Positions 35,114 to 46,646 of a stretch of DNA of 64,000 nucleotides are shown one piece after another. Source of the stretch: Neospora caninum Liverpool (Eukaryota > Apicomplexa > Conoidasida > Eucoccidiorida > Sarcocystidae). A program made the position numbers and the translations under genes. The notes under the pieces were generated by a model. That model was not told the DNA's origin and made no database searches. It worked only from the letters and a program-made list of their open reading frames with translations. The stretch covers positions 4,172,812-4,236,811 of the forward strand of contig NC_018398.1 in assembly GCF_000208865.1 (NCBI RefSeq), given 5' to 3'. Numbering within the stretch: the first letter of the stretch is position 1; each line of letters opens with the position of its first letter.

Positions 35114-36431
35114 ATCGACCGATGACCTCAAGAATCCGACGAGTCGCTACTACCAGAAGAAAGGCGTGTCTGGAAGTCGAACAGCTACGGTACACCAGAC
35201 CGCTACAGTCTTCACTCGTCGTTGACACTTTGCTCGTGTTCCTGATTCGACTGATCGCTTCCGTTTAAGGTTCCGTACTTATCGACAGCTCACATCCAGT
35301 CGAGTTTTGAGAGAAGCGCATGAACAAGAGAGAGAAAAGACGGTTTACAGAGGCACGGTGTGGCGGAAAACTCTACAAAAGCTCGGAATCATCGCCGAGA
35401 GAATCAGTTCAACTGAGGAAGCGTGTCTCCTGTCCAACTGAACGCTATGGATAAATTGTGTAGCGCCTGCTGTCACTCGCTAGGGTTGAGAAAATATTGG
35501 TCGTGCAACCCTAACTAGGAGACGAACGCAGACGCCGACTCTCTCTCTCAGCGGGTTTTTTCTCGAAAGGCACAAATGCATCCCTTTTCCTTCCAGAGAA
35601 GAAGGTTCGGTTGCTTTCATCAACAACACTCAACGCACATCGCCGCCGCGATCTCCCGGTTTGCTAAGAATGGCATGACCACGCAACCACACAAATAGGG
35701 TTGTTGCAGGTACACTCTCTCCACAATCCCTGTACGAAACCAAGCGTTATGCATGAGGACATTCGACCGTCGTCGACTCTTGTGAAACGTGCGTCCATGC
35801 AGTTCCCCTGAAGTATCGGGCACAGGAGCTGTACAGATCTTCTGGCAAAGCGCTTGCTCTGCAGTCTAACAGTTACTTGGTGCACAACACCGTATTTGCA
35901 CGAAAGCCTGTATGCATGTACCCAAAAATGTGCAAATAAACATGTACATCTACGTACTTATTTGCACATTTATTTATTTTTGCACGTGCACACGGGCTCC
36001 CGCTGCTTTACATCGCAAATATTCATGCACAGAAAAGCTACGCGATCAGCTGAATTGTCGATACATCCAACATCACAATGAGGGATTTTTTCGTTCCGTC
36101 CAAAAACGCGCGTACGTGCTGCATAGCCTCCCTCTGACAAACGTATACACCATGTGGTGTCGACGCTGTATTCTCGTCCTTACATGCTCAGAGGCTGCAT
36201 TCTGGCCACCGGAACCGTTCGCCTACATCTATCTACGTATCTACCTATAAACAGCACAAACTGTATACATATATTCTGGTATCCTCATAAGTCTTCCTCA
36301 TACGCCACGCAACGCTGTATCATGGAAGAGTTGCTAAATTCCGCATTCGTTTTGTGGGAGAGTTGACATCGGGAAACAGCGACAGTAACACACATCATGC
36401 ACAAGAAAACGAACACAAAAGAGATGCCTGT
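35114..36431. other. intergenic between convergent IFT46 and eIF1 genes
   Basis: The 3' flanks of two convergent genes. A plus-strand frame at 35,277-35,444, following CGTTTAAG, reads RTYRQLTSSRVLREAHEQ... to a stop and looks exon-like, but nothing joins to it. Around 35,900-36,000 is an AT-rich patch with GTACATCTACGTACTT. Confidence 0.4.
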
Positions 36432-37084
36432 TCAGGCCCCATGAATCCTGATCTGCTCCCCCGAACAGATGTCTTCGCGCTCGAGGAATTCCTTCACAGC
36501 ATGGCGCTGATCTCCCTGAAGCTGGATCACGCTGCCGTGCTCCGCGTCTTCAATGACCGTCCCGTTGCAATTGAGTTCCTTTTTCAATGCACGAACCATC
36601 TTTTTCAGATCGAGTGCCTTATCCAGGCCCTGAACCGTAGTAACGCTCTTCCGACCATTTCTCTGCTGATTCCGGATATCTGCGCATAAAAAATGCCACG
36701 CCTACACAACCCCTTTACACCACCGGGCTGCAAATGCAGACACAACAAATATATGAACGTAAATGCGTATTCATACATGGACAAAAAGAGACGGGCATAT
36801 GGACACCGTTTGCGGTACACGGCATCCGCAAGCATACGCATGTACAGTGAAAACCATCAAAACCCACCCACGCTGCGCGCGATGATCAGACTACATATTT
36901 TCAGGAAGATGTTTCTCACCCACGTCTGGTGAATTAGCAAAAAACCGCACTCCCAGCAAATAGTGCGAGACAGTGTGGTTTACTACTTACGAATTAAGTG
37001 TGTAGTGGAGCCGCCAACACTAAACTGAGAAGTGTCATTGGCAAATGGGTCGGAAATACCGAAATTATGGACTTCGACGGACAT
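36432..37084 (-). CDS. EIF1: translation initiation factor eIF1 (SUI1)
   Basis: Start-codon selection factor acting on the 40S subunit in the cytosol. Two exons (37084..36991 and 36679..36432) encode 113 aa, the normal family length. Exon 1: MSVEVHNFGISDPFANDTSQ, the usual variable N-terminal tail with the conserved DPFA. The intron splits the IHIR codon run. Exon 2 gives IHIRNQQRNGRKSVTTVQGL, DLKKMVRALKKELNCNGTV, GSVIQLQGDQRHAVKEFL and the terminal IRIHGA. All core SUI1 motifs, including the NGRK ribosome-contact patch, are present. Its upstream flank faces the DHHC gene across about 3.4 kb. Confidence 0.96.
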
Positions 37085-40000
37085 CAGAAAGCCTGTACAA
37101 AACAAGGAAACATGCACAAGACGTCTGAGGTGGGAAGTAACGCTGTGACCTGGGACCGCTGCATAAAATACATATGAGTATATATATACACGACATGCCA
37201 GATGACACAGTTCCCGGTGCGGTTGTCTTCGTAAAAGGCCCCAGCCACAGCAAAAATATTACCACTATTGGCAAGCAAACAGTAAATGCGCTGCTAGTAT
37301 GATCTTGCATACGTTGTCTATCCGGCTCTCGGCCTGGCGGTACAATGCGAAACGGCAAAAACGTTTAAGAATGTACGAACCGCACTCGCAACGAAAGTAA
37401 CAAACGAAATCCATGAAGCCGCTATGTTGGTTCTCCCACTTCGCGGTGCAAGTTTCCTCTGGATGTAATAAAAAAATGCAAACGTAAGGGGCTGTTTCTG
37501 AAGAAAACAGGTAAGGTATATATGGCCGGGTTCTCTTCGGCTGCTGAAAAAATACAGAAGAGTCCCACTATCTTCGGCGGCAGAGAGGTACGAGCGTGCA
37601 GACAAGAAGAATCACAAGTATGGGTCAGTCCATTTCCTCTGTGAAAAAACAGTGGTCTGCATATATAATGATGATGCCACAGCAGCGACGGGGAAAGTCT
37701 GTTCACAACCCACGCGCCTACGAAGCCAAAAACCCGGTGAGACGGCGGTCAGAGGCTTCGTGAGGCTGGACGCCATCATCATATTTCGTCAGCCTACGTC
37801 GGATCAGAGATTGGTACATACGCAAATGTGAGTTACCGTATCTGCCGATTTTCAGAAAAGAGAGGAGAAAAACCACCGAGCACAACGCTCAGTCCGCCTC
37901 GTACCTTTGGGAGACACGGGTGGAATTCTCCGAGTTGTTTTCAGGATGTCGGAAAAAATTGCAGTTTTCCCGGGACACGCGATACGTGTTTCGTTGCAGT
38001 AAAAACGCTCGGGCTAAGCACGCGACGCGACCGAAAAGTCAGCAGACTGTAACAGAACACGAAATCTAAAGAACGACATACACTGACAAACAGCTGTGCC
38101 TCTCTGCAGTGCAACGGGAGGGCCAGCCGTGCTCGGTCAAAAGTTGAAGCGGCAGGCTAGCAACTTACGGGTCACCCGCGCGGGATTTGCCCGAGAGACC
38201 GTCGCAGACCATGCTTGACGGTGACCTGGTAAGCGGATTGAGACGTGGCCAGCAAGGGCATAGCTACACAGATGCGCATCACAGGTCACGTCTAGTTCCG
38301 GTCCAAGACTGAAAAGGCGTTTTGCTTCGACCGAATGGCTAAAAAGAGATACGTTCCAGCGAACAAATTGGCGACAGCAAACTGTTTTTTTTTTTGTTTC
38401 ACGCGTCAGAACCGAAAAAAACATATTGGCACACACGGGGAATTCGCGACATCGGAGGTGACAAACCCTCGCATTTAATCCACCAGCAGGGTCGGCACAC
38501 GGTAGGCAGACAGCAGGGCTTATTTGTTTCGCATATAAGCCGACATGGAAAATACGGACTGTCTCGACACTCGACGACTCCGTTTATAAGCCGGCGTCTC
38601 AACTAGCTGTATACGCTGGAATAAACAAGACCGGGGTGAGTCAAGAAAACATCTACCATACGCTGGTGGGAGGGACATTTACCCAGCAAACGAGACTCTA
38701 GCGAGAGTGTCTTCTTTGTGTCTGGTTCCGCTTTGGCCGTTTATTCTTCTGTTTTTGAGGCAGGTAAGCGCCACAAAATCGGGAAGAGGGTGAGTGAGCA
38801 CATCCCCTGTCTGCTTTTGCGCAGCCGATGACCAGAGCTTGGCTGGTGTGTCTTTCAAAGCCCGTTGCAAAATTCGCTTTTTTACTTGCCCGTCAAGAAA
38901 AACGTCCAAAGACGAGCAGAGTTTTTTCGCCCAAAGATGCACTGGGAAATCAGAGTGCTCCGGCAGTCTGCTAGCTTACGGAACGGATTCTTTTATCGTC
39001 TCGATTCACTTGTCGTCGGGGCAACAAGGCCGGGTTTCCGTGCTCAACCCTGAGGACTAGGCAAGGGAGCTCTGACTGTAGGCCTCTTTTTTGCCCACCT
39101 TCTTTCCTTTATCCTCTGTTTTCTGAATCTCCTTCCTTGATGGAAATCCACGTCCACACAACCTAGGGAGCGTATGCGCATTTGAAGGCACATCCGTGTC
39201 CCTTGTGAATTGGCCGACTCTCCCGATCTGCTTGCGCAGGGAAGGGGTTCCGGTTTTCCGCGTCTGTCTCGTTTTCCGTGCAGATTGTCCGTGTCATCTT
39301 GTCTAGATTTAAGTTTCCCGGTTTTTCGATTCCATCTGAGAAGAAAAACGCGGCAATTTCATCCCTTTTGACTTGTCTTCACGCCCCGCGCAACGCCAGT
39401 CTCGGTCGTTTTCCCGTCCTTTACAGAGATACTGTCTTGAAAAACATCTCCGTTGTCTTCTCTGCTCTTCGACTGGTTCGCGACAAGACTCCGTGCCGCG
39501 CCGGCATTTCCCATCGTCTTTCTCTTCCCAAGTGGCCTGCGTACACGCTCCCTCTCCCCCCAGGCTGACTGTTTCTTGCCGCCAGAGCTCGTCCTCAAGC
39601 ACTCTTCCTCGCCCTCGGTCTCGCGGCCCTCAAACGCGGTATTGTTTTTTCCGTATTCTCGGCGATTTGCCAATTGGTCTTCTCTCTCTCCTCGACGGAA
39701 AGCCAGCGGTCGGTTTTCCTGCGCTTTTCCGGGCCTTTTCCCCCTCCACAACTGTACCTTTCTGCTTGCCGGTGCCTCGTCACAGCACCGACCCCCACGC
39801 GGGTCTCTCTGGCCAAGATGCCTCGTTCGTCAAATGCCCTCGGCAGAAATCTGTGTTTCTTGTCGACCTTGTCTATCTGCCGGTCCCGTGTGTCTCCGCA
39901 GGCACCTCACGCCGGGACTGGGTTCGTGTGCTTGCCTCGCAGAGAGACTCCTCGCGTTTTCCCTCTCTAACGTCCGGTGCTAGTTCTGGAGTACCGGAAA

Positions 40001-40512
40001 GAGCAATCGCACTGTCAAGCTTTTCTTGACAGCGGCAAACACCGAAATCGCGTTCCTCTCAGGAGAGCTGCCTGTTTCCGTGCTCGCTGCATCCTGTCTC
40101 CTTCGCTCTCGTCTAAAATCGGCTTCTGCGGTTCCTGTCTCCGCGTCTGTCTGGGGGAGCGTCTCTCACCGTCTGCCGAATGCTTTCGCGTTTTTTTTCC
40201 CGCGCGTTTCTCATTTTCCCGTCTCCTGGATCTCCCGCGGGGTGTCCTTCTGGCCTGCTACATCGCTTTTTGTCACCTCTCTGCCGACATTGATTTCCAC
40301 GTTTTTCTCTCTGGGTCTTTTCTCGTTCACTTTCGTCTCTCTCCCCCGGTGGGTCCATCTCCTTGCTCCCAACAGACACATCCCGCCTTGCGTCGACCTC
40401 TCGCCGTCGGTGCCCCGCTGCTGACGCTTCACCGGCGTGCACATTCGCCGCGCCTCGAACGCAGTCTCGGCCCAGACCTTTTAAATGTAGGCATCCTCTC
40501 CTCGTCGACAAA
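37085..40512. other. divergent intergenic region between eIF1 and DHHC genes, with unassigned exon-like stretches
   Basis: The right part (39.0-40.5 kb) is pyrimidine-rich on plus and suits a long 5' UTR/promoter of the DHHC gene. The left part has minus-strand open stretches bounded by splice-like signals. One, from about 38,975 (CTAGCAG acceptor) to 38,691 (GG|GTAAATG donor), contains KLCSSLDVFLDGQVKKR. Another, from about 38,420 to 38,168 (C|GTAAGTTGC donor), contains GPELDVTCDAHLCSYAL. A third, at about 37,980-37,900, ends PPVSPKG at a GTACGAGG donor. No family is recognised and no start was found. Confidence 0.4.
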
Positions 40513-42183
40513 ATGCCGCCTTCTGCTCCCTCTCCCTCTTCTGCCCCCCCTCCTCCTGTCTCTCCTTCTCCTTCTCCTCCTGTCTCTCCTCCCCCTCGGG
40601 CATCTCCGTCTCCTCCGTCTCCGTCTCCAGCGGCTCGTCTGTACGAGCTGGCGGCGGAGCGTCATCCGCCGCGTTGCACGGCGATTGACAGGAGCGATTC
40701 GCGTCCTCCGGACCAGGAAATTCGGCGGCACGGGATGTCTCGGCCTCTGCAGGCGTTTCAGATTCTCTCTTGGGTCTGTTTCGGCGCCGACATCCTCATA
40801 TTTTACTTGGTGTTGATCCCGAGCGTGTCTCTCGCCGTCCAGCTCGCCGGCGGCATCGTGTTTGGGCTCTGCGCCCTCGTCGTCTTTGCCTGCGGGTGGA
40901 TTGCATCGACAACCGACCCCATCGATCCGATTGCCTTCGAGAGCGGACCGTACTCGCCGGCTCCCGCGCCGGAAGTGCACCCTGACATGCGCGAGTGCGA
41001 CGTGTGCGGGTACGTGAACGAACGGAGCAAGCACTGCCGCGTGTGCAACAAGTGCGTCGACGGCTTCGACCACCACTGCATGTGGATCAACAACTGCGTG
41101 GGAGACAAGAACTACAGGCCGTTCTTCGTGCTCCTTGTCGCGACGGCGCTGATGACCGCCTTCGTGCTCGTCCTCGCCACCTGGTGCGTGGTGGAGGAGG
41201 CAGTCTGGACCCGCCCGGGGGAACGGTGGCGCGACGCGTACGGCTGGTACCACCGTGGTGCGTTCTTCGGCCTCCTCGCGATCCCGATCGTCCTCAACCT
41301 GCCGCTGATCGCCCTCGTGGGTCAGTTGTTGGCCCTGCACATCTACCTCGTTCTCCACCACCTCACGACCTTTGAGTACATCACGCTCCGCGTCCACGAA
41401 GAACAAGAAGAACAGGATCCACAGTCGCCGGGCGGCGAGAAGCAGAAGAAACACCGCATGTGGGCGGAGTGGATCGTCATTGACCGCAAACGCCTCAGGC
41501 GCGCGAAGAAGCGCGGCCTCATGCGAGACCTCAGCGAAGTCAGCCAGTGCACGCCGATCGCCCCAGTCGAGCGCGTCGCCTCCCGAGAGCTCCGCGACGT
41601 CGCGCGAGAAAGCCGCAGTCGTGCCTTGTCTTCGGAAACCCCCAAGGTACGCCAATTGACGCGAGAGAGAGAGAGAGCCGTCTGGCGCCCCGGAACTGGG
41701 TTCCTCATCGAGCCGCTCAAGAAGGTGAAGAGAGCGAACGCCTTCCCGCTCTCTGTCTTGGCGCTGTCGCGTCCCAGACACGCACCTGCCGTTTTACCTC
41801 GTGCACAGGCGGGGCAACCCCTCTGCGCACGCTGGACAGTCGTCGTCCCGACTTTCCCGGACTCCCGTACGACCAGGGGATCTCTGCCTCGGCCACGTGA
41901 GGCGCAGTCTGTGAGGCGGTGGATTCCTGTTTGGCGCCTCGCCGCCTCTCTTGGCAACCTGCACGAAACTGTCCGTCTGTCTTCCACACGCGGCGTCTGC
42001 GTGGGTTGAAGAGATGTTGTCTCTCGTTCTCCTCTCTCTTGCGCTCAGGTCTCCGCCAGTGTCTCGGAGGGCCAGGCGCTCCAGCCCGTTGCGCCCTCGC
42101 CTGCGCTCCACGACTCGGGCGGTCCGGCGAGCTCTCCAGCGGCGGTGCCGGCTGCGGGACGTATGGAAGGGGTTCATGTTTGA
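40513..42183 (+). CDS. DHHC-type protein S-acyltransferase
   Basis: Palmitoyltransferase that attaches palmitate to cysteines of membrane-associated proteins. Two exons (40513..41646 and 42049..42183) encode 422 aa. After a Pro/Ser-rich cytosolic N-terminus (about residues 1-45), two membrane helices (residues about 80-135, [19 protein letters not shown] and [17 protein letters not shown]) lead to the Cys-rich zinc-binding domain [20 protein letters not shown]. The active DHHC is at residues 186-189 ([13 protein letters not shown]). Two further helices follow, then the TTFEY motif (TTxE) and a basic cytosolic tail. Exon 2 encodes a Ser/Pro/Ala-rich tail with no motif. The catalytic set is complete, so activity is expected. 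Organelle and substrates are not predictable. The start is the first ATG, with AAA just upstream. Confidence 0.95.
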
Positions 42184-45100
42184 AGACGCGGTAACAGCGA
42201 CGGAGAGGTGGAGGGTCGAGGCGTTTTCGGTACCGCATGCGAGGCAGGCGGAAACGCTAGTGCAGGCTCGCCGCACTGCGCTCAGAGGGGTGAAGAGAAA
42301 GGCAGAAGCTAACAGTGGAAAGCGACTTGGCGGAAAGAGACGGGCGAGACGCGTTCTCCCCGGGAAGAGGCAAGGGAAAACAAAGGGGTGGTGAAACATA
42401 CGTTCACGCATGCGTTTGAGTGTGTGTGCACATGTGTGTCTACGCACGCGCACACATGAAGATATATCCATACACGGTCGTTGTGAGAGTGTTTGAGTTT
42501 GTCAAAAAGGAAAAGAGAGAGGCAAAGACCGGCAGGAACTCGGTGCCTTGTGGAGGAGGGCGATTTGCTCCTGTCGTGTCCTTTTTCTGCATGGAGACAA
42601 GTCGCGTCTTCTGGATGCGACTCGTCCCCACCGATCGTGTTACGTGCAGTAAAGGTCGCCGGATAGAACGGAGGAGCGCAGGTGCATGCAAGAGGACAAA
42701 GAGGGAGTGAACGGGACACAAAGGTGGAGAGAAGAAACCACGGGATAAGAGAGAAGGACGAGTGACAAAGCGTGAGGAAAGGACACACGCAGACGAACGG
42801 GGGACTGAATAAAACAACACAGGAGTTTGCGGGGACACATGCAGGCTGGCCCGTGCAGTATTAACGGGGACGGAGACGTAGAGGAGACGAAACCCTCGCA
42901 CAAGACACACTGAGGGGTGAGAGCAGACCCGTTTCATATTTTTCGCTGCGTGACCGGGCCGTGTCTTCATCCGTCTTCTGAACGGTTGTCACTTGAACAT
43001 GGATTTTTAAGTCTGCCGGTGGCGGGCTTGTCGACTCGCTGACGAACGCTGAAGAGACAGCTAGGGAGATGTGAGAGGGGACAGTCCACGTTTTTTGGCC
43101 GTCTCCATGTCGCCTTGTGTGTTTTTTCTTGGCCGAACTGTTACGTTCCCCTTTTTTTCATGTTCGTCTATGCAACGGCCCTCCCAGCTTCCTTCCATTC
43201 CTCGCAGCATCGCCTCCTTGCTTTATCCTTGTCTCCGGTCTCTAGGCTCTCTCTGTGTCTCTGCAATGTCCAACCGCAACTCGTTTGTTCAAGAGGCTCT
43301 TCCTTGCCATGCTTTTTCTCCGGCGATGGCTGCGCTGCCTCTTCTCGGCTTCTGTCCTGTTCGTCTCTCGCTCGTCTGCCCCGTTTCCCCATGTCCGGCG
43401 AAATGGTGTTTCTCCCCTCACCGGCAGGCACACTCGCGCGCACGCAGACGAGGCTCTGCTCGGCTCGTCGGCGTGCATGAAACGCGGAAGGATGGCTTCC
43501 CCAGCGCCGCTCCTTTTGGTGAACTCGGGCGCAGGGCGGGCGCCGCAAAGGAGTTAACAAGCACAACCCAGAACGTAGCTTTGTCCACTTGCTCGGCCGA
43601 GGAGCAAAACACAGAGTCTGTGCGCGACGCGAGGAAGAAAGCGGGCGCGTGCACGATGCAGACGCTCGTGCGTAACTGGCGGTGGAGTTAGCGGCTTATG
43701 ATTCTTCCTGTGCTCACGTGTGCAGCCGAAAAAAGGCCGAACACCAGAGCTTTGGTTTGGGGATGCGGCGCTGAAAGCGTGACACACATGCCACCACACA
43801 TGAGATCTTGCCACACGGGCGTGAGTCGGTTCGCACACGACCGGTCGAGTCGCTCCAGAAAGAAGTCTTGTCACGCCGAGCAGCTGCTGCCGTTCGTCCA
43901 CGGACTAGCAGCGGTTGCGAATTGTGGACGATCCGAGGTAGGAGGCTCTAGACTCCGAACGCGTCAGTAGGATTCGCGTAGAGGCCCATGACATGGTCAT
44001 GATGAGCACGTAACAAGAAGACATCACGATTTTAGATTGGTTGGAGTTACTTGTATCTAGTTGTCTGGCTGCGTTTATGATCCCAGGCTGGTTTAATAAG
44101 TCAAAGTTTAGCCGGGAAGGAAGCGTCTAACATATATAACCGAGTATCAACGTAGATGCACAATAGGAGAGATCGCGTTAGTTCTTGGGAAAACGACTTC
44201 CGAACCCCCACTATAGATTGGTACAAAGAAGTTACCATATCCTCCGTACAAAAAGCCGGCATTAAGAATGGCACTTGGATCGGGGAGGCAAAGACAGTCA
44301 AGATCGAAACCAGCGTCCACCTCGTGGCTGCACAGAGAGACAGTGGAAATCGCAGCGGCCTCGGCTCGTTCGCTTTTTCGGGGAATGCACCGATATACTT
44401 GAAAGTCTCCCCGGAGTAGCAGTCTCCGTGAAGATGCTTTGGGCCACAAGCGAGAGGCGAAATAAAGACGGCGTTTTCATGTGAGACGTCACAGTGGAGG
44501 AACAATCACACGCACGCGCTTTCACGGACGTGCAAGTATAGCTGTGCATATGTAGTGCCGATCTACAGAGTTTTCAGCCTTAGCCGCGTGGGCGGTTGCA
44601 GGAAGTATTGAAAGACCGCGGTGAACGGCGTTCTTCCTGAGCGACTTTTGGTGGATCCTCTTGCCCGTCACAACGAACGAGTTCGCACCTTTTCGTCGTT
44701 TCGTGGGCCAACCCACATTTTCTCGGGCATATTCGAACCACAGCCGTCGCCGTTTTTGGGCAAGTGCACGCGGAAACTTCTGACTGGGTGGACGAACGAA
44801 GAGGTCCGGCGATGTTTTGTGGGGAAGAGAGGTAGCCGCGAACGAGGCCAGGGAGGTTACACTTTCTCATGGACGTTCACACTGCGAGCTCCTCTTCCGG
44901 ACACGAGGCAGTGACGCTGTTTTCAGGGCGCCTAAACTTTACGTCCCCACGACTATCAACAAGGTACTGCGACCGACTCTTAGACTCGCCGTCCCTCGCC
45001 TGAATCTGTTTAAAGATTGACGGGTCCGTCGCTTCTGTCCCGCACGTGCTTTCTGTGGATTCAGATCTTCAACGTCTTCGTAGACAGCCCTTCCACATAA

Positions 45101-46646
45101 GAGATGCCGAGCGCGAAGCCGGAATCGCGAGCCGGGCGAAACAGCCCATCGCACAGAGTGGAACCTCTCGAGCAGTGACCGTAGGCATTCGCTACTTCTC
45201 TTACACGGAGAAACCCGTTCTCGACTGCGTCTACCTTCCAGTCGCTTTGTTTCGGCAGTGGAAGCACTAAGGAGACGGGGTAGTGAGGATGTTACTTGCA
45301 CACGCAAAGTTTCGAGCACCTGCGAACGCGGCAGAAATCGGCAACGACGGTCCAGGCGTGTGATGGACCATGTTCTGATTCGATGGTCGCAGTTTCGACT
45401 CGTTCTTTGCCTGTAGCCTCCTTCACATCGCGTGTGTGTGGGAACTTTTCTGCGTACTTGCGCAACGTCCTCCCAGTTCTCTGCGTTTTTGTTCCCACGC
45501 TTTTGATCAGTTCTTCGCCCGTCCCCCGGGCACTGTTGGGTGTTTGGGCGTGGACAACACGAGCAAAAACCCTTGCGGGGACGAAGAACCGACTGGCTGA
45601 GCCTGCTGCACTTGAAGAGCAGTTCGAGAACTGTTAGTGTGTCTTCAAGGGTACCATCGTTTCTGCTGCTGTGACACATGCGGAAAGCTTTCAACGGTTC
45701 CAGAGAGACGCCATTTTGTACCGGCAGCTTCACGGAGGCGGTATCGTCCCAGGAAAAAGACGAGAGGCTTCACAGAGGAAGAGCGGTGACTGATAGCGAC
45801 ATTATTAAGTTTCTGGTTCTCAGGGATGCGCTCCGATGAACCGCCTACGTGTTCCGGTTTCCTCTGGGCAACTCGGCGTCTCCTTTGTGTCAACTTCCTA
45901 GCTTTGCCTTCTCAGCACGAGGAACTGATCCAGAGGCGAGCAAAAACAGAAAAAACCATCCTGGCAGTGAAACACGCGCGTCTCTCTCTCGCGAAGGAGA
46001 GCTGGTTTTGTGCATGTTTGCTTTAAAAGAGAGGGCGTGTGCAGGTAGGCTTCCCGGGACTCCACACTGTCGGTCTCTCTTTCGGGTGTAACTCTCTCGA
46101 GTCAGCAGAGCCGTGTCGTCTGGAGGGAAAACACTCTTTTTGCAGTGTGTCCGTAAACGCCCTTGTTTCGCAGTGCGATTGGACCGTTTGGGGAGAAGAC
46201 GAGAAGCGCCGTGAGCGTTCGGACGTGTGTCGCCGCCTTTCCGGTCGAACCCCCCCCCGCTGCGTTGGGACTGGGCCGATTAGCGTTCCGGACCGGACTT
46301 CCCCGTCGCGCCGGCTATCCCCCAGATTTGCTTTTGATCGGCAAAAATAACGAGAGGCGCCTGTGGATCTTCTTTTGGCCGTGTGTCTCGCAAAGCAGAG
46401 TTCGATTTGCGCTGGGGCGGGGCCGTGCTGTGTTAAGCGCCGCGCTTTTGTCTCAGAATGCTGTTTTGTCTCTCGAAACCGTCTTCCTCTTCGCCACTGG
46501 CGCGTGTGAATCGGACTGCGCGTTCCAGCCTCTCTCGCACTGAGCACTCGGGTGCACAGAAACTCAAAAACCGCCGAATTCTCGCAAACAGTTGCCCTAT
46601 TGCGACGCTTCGCGATCCACAGCCTCGCGCCTCCACACTGTCCTCG
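42184..46646. other. intergenic, no gene confidently recognised
   Basis: DHHC 3' flank and upstream region of the glutamate dehydrogenase gene. Open frames on both strands between 43.1 and 45.7 kb read like protein in places (minus 45,061-45,267; minus 45,292-45,498; plus 44,156-44,419) but contradict one another by overlapping on opposite strands, and none has a known motif. The in-frame upstream extension of the next gene begins at 46,458. Confidence 0.4.

Noticed and set aside
40429..41781. 450-codon minus-strand frame across the DHHC gene
   Set aside because: Exact antisense of a well-supported exon in GC-rich sequence. His/Arg/Val-rich composition and no motif; a shadow frame.
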